From IMG/VR virus record IMGVR_UViG_3300013104_000715, positions 1 to 47,656 of that record: a DNA stretch of 47,656 bases. One strand, 5' to 3'. The position numbers and the translations under genes are program-made. This document shows, piece by piece, positions 8,012 to 13,846 of the stretch; within the stretch, counting starts at the first letter, position 1, and each line of letters starts with the position of its first letter. Under the pieces are notes generated by a model that did not search any database, was not told the DNA's origin, and was given only the letters and a program-made list of their open reading frames with translations. This stretch comes from a virus.

Positions 8012-8121
8012 TTAAATGCCCTCCGAAGAAGTTTCATTGCTACTCGCCACATCTTTGAGTTGCCAGTGAGTTGAGCTAAGCGTGATAGCTCCTGCGCCTT
8101 GTTAAAGTGCGAAAGCTTCAT
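8008..8121 (-). CDS. kil: Kil-like small protein
   Basis: This 37-residue ORF starts MKLSHFNKAQELSRL and is preceded by GGGAG. The segment LTGNSKMWRVAMKLLRRA resembles FIGDEKMFREAVDAYKKW in lambda Kil, the peptide that inhibits host FtsZ. The strongest support is position: it overlaps the 3' end of cIII in another frame, as kil overlaps cIII in lambda. It is shorter than lambda Kil (47 residues), so activity is inferred. Confidence 0.55.
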   Translation of the reverse strand: MKLSHFNKAQELSRLAQLTGNSKMWRVAMKLLRRAFK

Positions 8122-8251
8122 GAGGAACTCCCGGCTGGTTAAGGATTTCGATTAAGCGGCGAGCGCCGTTCTTAACGTTTCGAAAAATACGGTCGAGAAG
8201 AGATTCAGAGCAGCCCACATAAGGCCACCCCGATACTTGATAGGTATGCAT
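8102..8251 (-). CDS. cIII: CIII, protector of CII
   Basis: This 49-residue protein closely resembles lambda CIII: VSGWPYVGC then SESLLDRIFRNVKNGARRL and IEILNQPGVP, against AGWPVAGC, SESLLERI and IDILNQPGVP in lambda. The central amphipathic helix is the part of lambda CIII that inhibits the FtsH protease and so stabilises CII, favouring lysogeny. It overlaps the kil-like ORF by 20 bases. It is short enough to be missed by length-filtered gene calling. Confidence 0.93.
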   Translation of the reverse strand: MHTYQVSGWPYVGCSESLLDRIFRNVKNGARRLIEILNQPGVPHEAFAL

Positions 8252-8321
8252 GGGATACTCCGGTTTATTGGTTGGTTAATTGATGTAGGAGCCAGCTCTT
8301 GAACTGGCTTTTACATCCATT

Positions 8322-8342
8322 AAAAAAGCCGCACTAGGCGGC
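8322..8342 (-). terminator. Intrinsic terminator before cIII
   Basis: On the minus strand GCCGC-CTAGT-GCGGC is followed by six T residues. It overlaps the end of the gene upstream of cIII. Expression of cIII and recT would depend on N-modified polymerase. Confidence 0.8.
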
Positions 8343-8561
8343 CTCATCATTACTGGTAACTGTGTATCCATTCTCTTCAAGCCAAGTAATTACGTCGCTC
8401 TCTCCAACCGAATCCAGTGCGGCATCCAACTCGCCTCCGGCCTTTATTTGCGACATCAAATCATCTACATCCACGCTGTCGGCTACCACGCGCGTTGTGC
8501 CATAACGAATGCCTTCAATGGCAAGGCTTGAACAGTCGAAAGTTAGCTCTGCTAATGACAT
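8334..8561 (-). CDS. Small acidic phage protein
   Basis: This 75-residue protein starts MSLAELTFDCSSLAIEG and is preceded by GGAGAG. It is acidic, with DSVDVDDLMSQI, GELDAALDSVG and VITWLEENGY helices. I do not recognise a family. I prefer the ATG at 8561 to a longer frame because of the strong ribosome binding site and because the longer frame crosses a terminator hairpin. Confidence 0.65.
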   Translation of the reverse strand: MSLAELTFDCSSLAIEGIRYGTTRVVADSVDVDDLMSQIKAGGELDAALDSVGESDVITWLEENGYTVTSNDEAA

Positions 8562-8576
8562 AAATTCTCTCCAGTT

Positions 8577-8602
8577 AAAAAAATGGCCCACCGAAGTGAG
8601 CC
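8577..8602 (-). terminator. Intrinsic terminator in the pL operon
   Basis: The minus strand reads GGCTCAC-TTCG-GTGGGCC, then A and seven T residues. The same hairpin sequence recurs on the plus strand after hicB near 22506. Confidence 0.85.
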
Positions 8603-8676
8603 TAATAATTACAAGTTGAGGGAGATAAGGGGCGCTTATCACGATGCGCACTCAGTGAATGCGCATAGGGAAGGGG

Positions 8677-8919
8677 CTACTTGTTGCGAGCTTCGAGCAT
8701 TGCATCCGCTATGAGATAGGCATCTTTTGCAACTGATTGCGCATGCCGTTCATTGATCAAATCCCACATGCCCGGGTTAGCTACCATTCCTTGCGCTGCC
8801 TTTGCCGCGAGGTAGTCACGAAGCGTCATCCCTTCTTCCTGATATTGAAGGACGTTATTTTGCCCATCGTATTCCCACTGCTGTCGCGGGAATGCCTGAC
8901 CGCCCGTTTCTTTGCTCAT
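8677..8919 (-). CDS. Conserved phage protein, function unknown
   Basis: This 80-residue protein belongs to a common enterophage type: an N-terminal GGQAFPRQQWEYDG segment, the block GMTLRDYLAAKAAQGM, and a C-terminal helix (AYLIADAMLEARNK). I know no assigned function. Its start overlaps the stop of the small upstream ORF (ATGA). Confidence 0.8.
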   Translation of the reverse strand: MSKETGGQAFPRQQWEYDGQNNVLQYQEEGMTLRDYLAAKAAQGMVANPGMWDLINERHAQSVAKDAYLIADAMLEARNK

Positions 8920-9038
8920 ACTTCCTCCTCAACTCTAATCTCAGGCTTACGCAAATAAGCCGCATATTGCTCATGATTCATGCGGAATTTGTTTCGTGTG
9001 CCTATCTGTTTAATTTCATACTCGTACTGGTTAGCCAT
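8916..9038 (-). CDS. Small ORF in the pL operon
   Basis: This 40-residue ORF starts MANQYEYEIKQIGTRNKFR. The ribosome binding site is unusual: GAGG abuts the ATG with almost no spacing, so initiation may be weak or occur elsewhere. The four-base overlap with the next gene and its fit in the operon support it. No family is recognised. Confidence 0.5.
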   Translation of the reverse strand: MANQYEYEIKQIGTRNKFRMNHEQYAAYLRKPEIRVEEEV

Positions 9039-9076
9039 CCTCGATACGAGAAATGTCTCACCGGTTAAAGTGTTTG

Positions 9077-9307
9077 TTAATCGCATGGGGGATGGTTGGG
9101 TTCTTTGCAGATTTCTACGCCTTCAGGAAGGGCCAGAAGATGCCATTTCATTTCGTACTTGAATCCATTGTCATAATCACCGCCGACCACTTCCATCTGA
9201 CCTTCAAAAATCTCACCAGCATCTGTCAGAAGCGTGGTGAGCATCTTCATTTCTGAGTTGACGTTATCACCCGTAGCTGTCTGCAAAACCTGAATAACCT
9301 TGCTCAT
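9077..9307 (-). CDS. Phage protein, function unknown
   Basis: This 76-residue protein starts MSKVIQVLQTATGDN, behind GAGAGGTAGG. It has an EMKMLTTLLTDAG helix and a C-terminal strand-rich part with FKYEMKWHLLALPEG. A longer frame exists but this ATG has the best ribosome binding site and lies after the terminator hairpin. Function is unknown. Confidence 0.65.
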   Translation of the reverse strand: MSKVIQVLQTATGDNVNSEMKMLTTLLTDAGEIFEGQMEVVGGDYDNGFKYEMKWHLLALPEGVEICKEPNHPPCD

Positions 9308-9329
9308 ACCTACCTCTCTAATGGGCAAT

Positions 9330-9352
9330 AAAAAAGGCCACCTAAGTGACCT
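9330..9352 (-). terminator. Intrinsic terminator in the pL operon
   Basis: On the minus strand AGGTCAC-TTAG-GTGGCCT is followed by a run of T residues. It sits at the stop codon of the gene just downstream of N. Confidence 0.85.
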
Positions 9353-9627
9353 CAAAATAAATGAGTTAAATTACCCGTCTTGCATGGGTATTCGACGTCT
9401 TTGCCGTAATCAATGTTAAGATTTGCATCAAATTTAAAACCGCGACCATACATATGTTCATGCCTTGTTAAGTAGCTATGCCCATATTCAACAAGGTCAT
9501 CCATGTACATTTTAACTATTCGTTTCGAATAATCCTTACCCCAGAACTTGTCCTCGTTTCTACCCTCAAACCGCGAGTGCAGACGGTGTAATTTAATGAA
9601 TTCGTAAAGTTCATCGAAAGAAACCAT
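9352..9627 (-). CDS. Phage protein downstream of N, function unknown
   Basis: This 91-residue protein starts MVSFDELYEFIKLHRLHSR. It is rich in aromatic and charged residues (FWGKDYSKRIVKMYMDDL). The ATG at 9627 has AGGTGAG six bases upstream, inside the end of N. The region is more AT-rich than its neighbours. The position after N matches accessory genes such as ral or sieB in other lambdoids, but no similarity to those is visible. Confidence 0.6.
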   Translation of the reverse strand: MVSFDELYEFIKLHRLHSRFEGRNEDKFWGKDYSKRIVKMYMDDLVEYGHSYLTRHEHMYGRGFKFDANLNIDYGKDVEYPCKTGNLTHLF

Positions 9628-9630
9628 CAC

Positions 9631-9912
9631 TCACCTCGCCGTAACTGCTTCAACTGATTTACGATACCCAGCGTTGAAAATTGCCACATCTGCGAGGCAA
9701 ATATTGTCAGCGCTTGGATAGTGCTTCGTGGTCTGTACTGATAAAGCCTTATCAACACGACTCACAGCCTTCCTGTTAAGCGACAAGGTAGGGCGGTCAC
9801 TCACACAAGACTCTTTCTCTTCAATGCCGTGAGATGCGTTGTAAGCTGCCGTTAGTGCCTTGCGCTTATCGTTGCGACGCTGACGAGCGTTGTCATAACC
9901 TTGATGAGCCAT
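9631..9912 (-). CDS. N: Transcription antitermination protein N
   Basis: This 93-residue protein is an N homologue. The N-terminus has the arginine-rich boxB RNA-binding motif (residues 7-20, DNARQRRNDKRKAL), close to NAKTRRHERRRKL of P22 N. The C-terminus (AIFNAGYRKSVEAVTAR) resembles the end of P22 N (ALYAAGHRKSKQITAR). N binds boxB in nascent RNA and, with host Nus factors, lets polymerase pass terminators. It is preceded by GGAG, lies about 180 bases downstream of nutL, and the operon beyond is full of terminators. Confidence 0.9.
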   Translation of the reverse strand: MAHQGYDNARQRRNDKRKALTAAYNASHGIEEKESCVSDRPTLSLNRKAVSRVDKALSVQTTKHYPSADNICLADVAIFNAGYRKSVEAVTAR

Positions 9913-10095
9913 GTTGGTATCTCCTGTTAGAAAGTTTTGTTATGTGGTGGCTGGCGGCTACCTTCCAGCGCGTGCAATGGTTCATTTGCGCCTAACGTAG
10001 ATGTGATATTGTCTATCAAGAGTCCATCGTGACGATCACGCCGCGCATTACGTTGCGCATTCACCACATACCAAAACTCACTGTTCCGAGTTTGT

Positions 10096-10124
10096 GCGCT
10101 TTTCAGCGCCATCTGTTAAAGAGC
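10096..10124 (-). promoter_or_regulatory. nutL: nutL site (boxA and boxB)
   Basis: On the minus strand boxA GCTCTTTAACA (10114-10124) is followed by the boxB hairpin GCGCTGAAAAGCGC (10096-10109). The boxA matches the strong ribosomal-type boxA. The boxB is identical to that at nutR. It lies between pL and N as in lambda. Confidence 0.9.
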
Positions 10125-10184
10125 TAATCCCTTACATACTGCTTGGCTTCATGCCGGTATTCCGTTTCGTTGAAATGAATATTG

Positions 10185-10250
10185 AACCAATAGTACGCAT
10201 TAATCAAGAACCATAAGTACGAAATTGAGTTGTAAAATCGTACTTCTGGT
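10185..10250 (-). promoter_or_regulatory. pL promoter and OL operator region
   Basis: GTAC-centred elements recur at 10193, 10217 and 10240, spaced 24 and 23 bases. Two form an inverted pair, AAGTACGA and TCGTACTT. The motif AGTACGAAAT also occurs in the cI-cro intergenic region at 12968, so these are likely repressor/Cro operators. A leftward promoter is expected here; TTTACA with a TATGGT 15 bases on is a weak candidate. Confidence 0.55.
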
Positions 10251-10366
10251 TTATCTTGTTGATAATATTATTAATTTATTTTCTAAATATTTTTATGAAA
10301 GCTTTATTACCTATAAAATCAAAGTGGGTAGGGGTAAAATTGATCGAATTTCAAACGGAGGTTGAT

Positions 10367-10753
10367 ATGGATTTGCAGGAATGGCGGGATAAGCTGTCAT
10401 GGATGTCTAACGAGCAGCTGATACAGGCTCATTTAAGCTTGCAGGAGCAGATCAAGAAGCATTACAAGCTGCGGGATGTGGGCAATAACCTAAAAAAAGC
10501 CATCAGTCTTTGCGAGCAACAAATAGCATTATCGCCGATGGTTATGAAAGCCATGAAAGAGCAGCATCGAGCAGATTGGGAGGCGGTTAGTGAAGTGAAT
10601 AGGGCGGTGGGTCGGCAAACTTCCATGCCGGAATTTTATGCGCCATCACATCATGGTTATCGCCAACTATGCGTGATTCTCACGAAGCAAAAGAAACCAG
10701 AAGAAGCTACGAAGCTTGAATTGCAGAGGGATAGTGAGGGTTGGGCAAGATAA
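10367..10753 (+). CDS. Rightward small protein in the immunity region
   Basis: This 128-residue protein starts MDLQEWRDKLSWMSNEQL behind GGAGG. It is helical, with a coiled-coil-like part (LQEQIKKHYKLRD) and a TPR-like end (HHGYRQLCVILTKQKKPEEATKLE). It lies to the right of pL/OL and points away from it, so it is outside the N operon and probably transcribed on its own from the AT-rich region upstream. It ends at a strong terminator. Function is unknown; position suggests a lysogenic or accessory gene. Confidence 0.65.
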   Translation: MDLQEWRDKLSWMSNEQLIQAHLSLQEQIKKHYKLRDVGNNLKKAISLCEQQIALSPMVMKAMKEQHRADWEAVSEVNRAVGRQTSMPEFYAPSHHGYRQLCVILTKQKKPEEATKLELQRDSEGWAR

Positions 10754-10763
10754 GGGTAACAAA

Positions 10764-10792
10764 AAACCCAGCTCGATGGCTGGGTTTATTTT
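10764..10792. terminator. Bidirectional intrinsic terminator
   Basis: AAACCCAGC-TCGATG-GCTGGGTTT is followed by TATTTTT on the plus strand and by a T run on the minus strand. It separates two convergent genes. Confidence 0.85.
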
Positions 10793-10952
10793 TCTTTAAC
10801 TACTTCTTGTTTCCAGCAAGCTTTTTTCATTACTAAATCCAATAATATTGCTTTGTATTTTATTGGAAAAAGCTGTTGTATTTAAAGGTTTAACTGCTGA
10901 TGTCGGGGCTTGGCGATTAAAATTTATGTACGTTCCAGCTGTCATTTTGTTG

Positions 10953-11948
10953 TTAGTCATAACGTTTCCATCCATCGTTGAGAATCATATTATTTGCTAC
11001 GAACTGAGGGATGTTTGGGGCTACCTGTTGCTTATGTAGCAATCCACTGGTTCGATATTGATATGAGTGCGTATCTGCTGATTCTATCAAGCCCCTAATC
11101 GATTCGTAGGGAGCTTGATCGTTCCCTGCCAGAATTTTGCTTGGATCGAATGGTTCTGACAGCTTAAGTTCTTCTTTGATATCACTGTAGATCAGTTTTA
11201 TCAGTTCGTATAGTTCTTGGTCTGGGGCTTCAATATTTAATCCAAGGTCGCGCATGGCTTCTGTACGGTTTATTGTGTAGTCATGACTGCCAGACTCACT
11301 ACAAAGGAAGCTTATTATTTTCTCTGCACTGTTTTGATCATTAACCTGATTCGTTAGTAGCTTCCTAGCTAGCATCTGAATCTGTGATTGAGCCCTATAT
11401 ACATTACCCAGCACTAATGGGTGGACCTTTTCACTAAGCGACTGAAGTATTTGTGATAATCCGACACCATCGTTTATGCCGAACTCTTCCTTAGCTACAG
11501 CAATGTATCCTTTTACGTCCTCAACACTTACAGAATATGACTGCGGTTGATTATTAACCATAACCTGAGGATTCAACGGTCCATTTAGGCTTGGATCTAT
11601 CGGTCCAAGCGTGGCTTGTTTGGTCATAACAATCTTATTGGCACCAAGAGACATAAGGGTGCCTGAACTATGACACTTTGAGGGGATGATGATCTCCAAT
11701 TCCTTGCAGAACATTCTTACAAGATTGATTAGACTCCATGCAGCCAATGTGTCCCCGCCACGTGTATAAATAAAGAGGCTTATTTTAGGCACATCACCGA
11801 TTAGGTCAAGTTGGTTTACAAAAAGATCGAATGCCTCAGAGGATATTTGGGTTTCAAGCCCCGGTCGATCACCAGTGACATAAGTCAAAACCTTAGAGTC
11901 ACGCATCTCCTCTAAGTTTCTATATAGAGCCTTCCTTTGTTCGTACAT
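10953..11948 (-). CDS. SDH-family Clp-fold serine protease
   Basis: This 331-residue protein has the Clp/crotonase-fold core of the SDH (serine dehydrogenase proteinase) family: FIYTRGGDTLAAWSLI near 59-74, then a serine-nucleophile block KCHSSGTLMSLGANKIVM at 91-108 (S94 or S95), then the family hallmark LGPIDP at 114-119. There is no signal peptide or membrane anchor, so it should act in the cytoplasm. The C-terminal ~150 residues are helical. It lies downstream of cI on the same strand, where lambda carries rexAB, but a terminator separates it from cI. A role in phage exclusion or lysogen physiology is inferred, not shown. Confidence 0.85.
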   Translation of the reverse strand: MYEQRKALYRNLEEMRDSKVLTYVTGDRPGLETQISSEAFDLFVNQLDLIGDVPKISLFIYTRGGDTLAAWSLINLVRMFCKELEIIIPSKCHSSGTLMSLGANKIVMTKQATLGPIDPSLNGPLNPQVMVNNQPQSYSVSVEDVKGYIAVAKEEFGINDGVGLSQILQSLSEKVHPLVLGNVYRAQSQIQMLARKLLTNQVNDQNSAEKIISFLCSESGSHDYTINRTEAMRDLGLNIEAPDQELYELIKLIYSDIKEELKLSEPFDPSKILAGNDQAPYESIRGLIESADTHSYQYRTSGLLHKQQVAPNIPQFVANNMILNDGWKRYD

Positions 11949-12052
11949 GTTTTATATCTCCGTTTGCTTCATAGCGGGCTAAGCCCCAATCCGTTATCCT
12001 GGAAAAAGAAAAAAATAATTATTATTCGTTATCGGCTTGCTAAGGAAATACT

Positions 12053-12080
12053 TAAATAATTGTAAAGAATTTTCTTTCAA
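12053..12080 (-). promoter_or_regulatory. Candidate promoter of the protease gene
   Basis: On the minus strand TTGAAA (12075-12080) and TATTTA (12053-12058) are separated by 16 bases in AT-rich DNA. The terminator after cI suggests the protease needs its own promoter. The match is moderate. Confidence 0.35.
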
Positions 12081-12135
12081 ATAGTAATGAAAATGAGATA
12101 TTTCTTACATTCTGTAAATTTACGCAGTAATGCGT

Positions 12136-12161
12136 AAAAAAAAGGCCGCATTTCTGCGACC
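12136..12161 (-). terminator. Terminator after cI
   Basis: On the minus strand GGTCGCA-GAAA-TGCGGCC is followed by eight T residues, 30 bases past the cI stop. Confidence 0.9.
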
Positions 12162-12190
12162 TCACCCGAACGTCTCTTCAGGCCACAGGG

Positions 12191-12910
12191 CTAACGCTTA
12201 GGTGCTTGTCTGTACTTCCTATGCTCAACCATCACACCAATCACTCTTATCTTCTCTACATCAGAACGGTGAAGGGCGTGCACGTTATTGAGCGGGAAAA
12301 GCTCGAAGACTGGCTCGACGCCAGCTGCGCTGATTAGACGATAGCGTCTAAAGATGGTTTCCTCTGATCCACCCACCTGAGCCATAACAAAGTCGCCAGG
12401 AATTGGCTTAACTTTTGGATCGCAGATCACTATATCGCCAACGCTGAACTCGCTAACCATAGATTCATCTTCAATTATGAAGGCAAACGACGCACCAGAG
12501 GACTTAATGCTCGTCTGAAGGAAATCGACGCCTGCATCTACAGAGCTAATGCGAGAGTGCTCATCCCAATTGATAAGATGCCCGTTCGCAAGGATCGGCA
12601 CGGTCCTAAATTCTGGCTTCTTCTTCCCACTTTTTATACCTGAAGAAGAATCTATTCCTGAAACAGTCCCTGCATTCACTTCCCCGTGTTGCAGCCAAAG
12701 CCTATCCGTCTGAAGATAATCAGCAAGTTCGTTAAGCTTATCCTGACGTGGTATGGATTCTGCGTTGAGCCATTTACTTACAGCTCTAGATGTAACGCCT
12801 AACGCACGAGAAATCGCCATCCCGCGCCCATGAACATCCAACCCGTAATCCTTGCATGCCTGCGCTAGCCGCTGGGAGAATTCTTCGCGCAATTTATCTT
12901 TATGAACCAT
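12191..12910 (-). CDS. cI: CI-type prophage repressor (HTH plus S24 domain)
   Basis: This 239-residue repressor has an N-terminal XRE helix-turn-helix (MAISRALGVTSRAVSKWLN, 31-49), a Ser/Lys-rich linker (78-100) and a C-terminal S24/LexA-like domain. The catalytic serine is present (S150 in DESM). The catalytic lysine position, TFK in lambda CI, reads IFR (R188). The cleavage segment VPILANGHLINW has Leu-Ile where Ala-Gly is expected. RecA-stimulated self-cleavage is therefore doubtful. No Shine-Dalgarno precedes the ATG and a -10 box lies seven bases upstream, as for leaderless lambda cI mRNA from pRM. Confidence 0.95.
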   Translation of the reverse strand: MVHKDKLREEFSQRLAQACKDYGLDVHGRGMAISRALGVTSRAVSKWLNAESIPRQDKLNELADYLQTDRLWLQHGEVNAGTVSGIDSSSGIKSGKKKPEFRTVPILANGHLINWDEHSRISSVDAGVDFLQTSIKSSGASFAFIIEDESMVSEFSVGDIVICDPKVKPIPGDFVMAQVGGSEETIFRRYRLISAAGVEPVFELFPLNNVHALHRSDVEKIRVIGVMVEHRKYRQAPKR

Positions 12911-12975
12911 AAGTTCGATTGTAAACCACTTGCAAAAACTTTCAGTTCAATCATAATCTGTACTGAAAGTACGAA
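12911..12975. promoter_or_regulatory. OR operator region with pRM
   Basis: The intergenic DNA holds a dyad GTACT-GAA-AGTAC at 12960-12972, inverted copies TTTCAGT/ACTGAAA, and AGTACGAAAT shared with OL. On the minus strand TACAAT (12918-12923) lies seven bases from the cI ATG and is the likely pRM -10, with a poor -35 as is usual for activator-dependent pRM. Confidence 0.65.
12930..12957 (+). promoter_or_regulatory. pR promoter
   Basis: TTGCAA (12930-12935), a 16-base spacer and CATAAT (12952-12957) form a good rightward promoter upstream of cro. The operator elements overlap it. Confidence 0.65.
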
Positions 12976-12988
12976 ATGAGGAACTCCC

Positions 12989-13216
12989 ATGGAAATTCTG
13001 GAAGTAGCAATTAAAGGCGTAGGGATTCCCGAAGTAGCTAAGGCTTGTGGCGTAAGTGAGAGAGCTGTTTATAAATGGCTCAAAAACGGATTTCTGCCCA
13101 AGACTGAATTTTTCGGAAAGACAAGCTACGCAAGCACCATTGAAGAAATCTCTGGTGGTAAGTATCACGCAATGGACCTGCTCGACTTAAGTAAGAAAAA
13201 CCTTCTCGCAGCATAA
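12989..13216 (+). CDS. cro: Cro-like repressor
   Basis: This 75-residue protein is divergent from cI and first in the rightward operon. A helix-turn-helix is visible at VGIPEVAKACGVSERAVYKWLKNGFLP (about 11-37), typical of Cro/YdaS-type regulators. It should bind OR/OL and shut down early transcription and cI synthesis. It is preceded by GAGGAA. Confidence 0.88.
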   Translation: MEILEVAIKGVGIPEVAKACGVSERAVYKWLKNGFLPKTEFFGKTSYASTIEEISGGKYHAMDLLDLSKKNLLAA

Positions 13217-13224
13217 GCAACACC

Positions 13225-13255
13225 CGCTCCTTAACACCTCTGCGCTGAAAAGCGC
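13225..13255 (+). promoter_or_regulatory. nutR: nutR site (boxA and boxB)
   Basis: boxA CGCTCCTTAACA (13225-13236) and boxB GCGCTGAAAAGCGC (13242-13255) lie between cro and cII. The boxB is identical to nutL. Confidence 0.9.
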
Positions 13256-13358
13256 GCAATTACCTAAACCCCAACGTCATAGGGAATTAATCGTAATTTT
13301 CGAACTGTGGTCAATCCCACGGATAAACCACGCACCCAACTAATTATTCAACACTGGA

Positions 13359-13391
13359 AGTATTACGCATGGACATTGCAAGCACTCGCAA
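13359..13391 (-). promoter_or_regulatory. pRE, CII-activated promoter for cI
   Basis: On the minus strand TTGC-GAGTGC-TTGC (13378-13391) is an exact CII recognition pattern, TTGC-N6-TTGC, flanking the -35 position. AATACT (13359-13364) follows with a 17-base spacer. It overlaps the start of cII and points toward cI as in lambda. Confidence 0.85.
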
Positions 13392-13647
13392 TAAAGCGAA
13401 TGAAATTACAAGCAAGATTATGAATGGCATCGCCATTCGTGGTCAGCGCGCTGTAGCCAAAGCTGTAGGCGTTAATGAGTCACAAATTACACGCTGGAAA
13501 GAAACGATGATCCCCAAGATGGGAATGCTACTGGCAGTTCTGGAATGGGGAGTAGAGGACGAGGAATTGTCGAAGCTGGCTAAGTCAGTGGCGCGGTTAC
13601 TCACAAAAGAAAACGCCCCGGAATGTATCGAGCATTTCGAGGCGTAG
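13369..13647 (+). CDS. cII: CII transcription activator
   Basis: This 92-residue protein is a clear CII homologue: AVAKAVGVNESQITRWKETMIPKMGMLLAVLEWGVEDEE against KTAEAVGVDKSQISRWKRDWIPKFSMLLAVLEWGVVDDD in lambda. It activates pRE and, here, probably paQ. The C-terminus is short, as in the degradation-tag end of lambda CII. Its 3' end is overlapped by antisense oop RNA. Confidence 0.96.
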   Translation: MDIASTRNKANEITSKIMNGIAIRGQRAVAKAVGVNESQITRWKETMIPKMGMLLAVLEWGVEDEELSKLAKSVARLLTKENAPECIEHFEA

Positions 13648-13673
13648 TTGCAAATTAACTGGATCAATTCACA
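13604..13673 (-). ncRNA. oop: oop antisense RNA
   Basis: A short leftward transcript is predicted from pO to a terminator on the minus strand: CGCCTCG ... CGGGGCG (stem 13614-13644) followed by TTTTCTTTT. The length, about 70 nt, and the overlap with the 3' end of cII match lambda oop (77 nt), which lowers cII mRNA. Confidence 0.75.
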
Positions 13674-13679
13674 GGAGTA

Positions 13680-13707
13680 ATTATATGCGAAAGCGTAAAA
13701 ACATCAA
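13680..13707 (-). promoter_or_regulatory. pO promoter of oop RNA
   Basis: On the minus strand TTGATG (13702-13707), a 16-base spacer and a perfect TATAAT (13680-13685) lie upstream of the predicted oop start. Confidence 0.7.
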
Positions 13708-13846
13708 GCAAGAAGAGGAGCGGCGTTACCCGGATTCACCCGATCCAATCTTGATGGCAGCCGCCACAAACAAGCCGTTCGCTGAGCGGTTTATTGGTTG
13801 TTTCAGACTGGCGAAAGCAGGGGTGAAGAATGGGCAACGCAGCTAG
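13685..13846 (+). CDS. Small basic protein between cII and O
   Basis: This 53-residue ORF starts MRKRKNIKQEEERRYPDSPD behind GGAG and ends 17 bases inside the O gene. A small ORF at this site is usual in P22-like phages. It is rich in Arg/Lys at the start and has an AERFIGCFRLAKAG segment. No function is assigned. Confidence 0.65.
   Translation: MRKRKNIKQEEERRYPDSPDPILMAAATNKPFAERFIGCFRLAKAGVKNGQRS

Noticed and set aside
9927-10112. 61-codon leftward ORF between nutL and N
   Set aside because: Its first codons are the boxB hairpin and no ribosome binding site precedes it. It is more likely the untranslated nutL-N leader, although the Arg-containing segment NAQRNARRDRHD is curious. The true N starts at 9912.
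10848-11039. 63-codon rightward ORF antisense to the protease 3' end
   Set aside because: No ribosome binding site, hydrophobic low-complexity product and half of it is antisense to the conserved protease gene.
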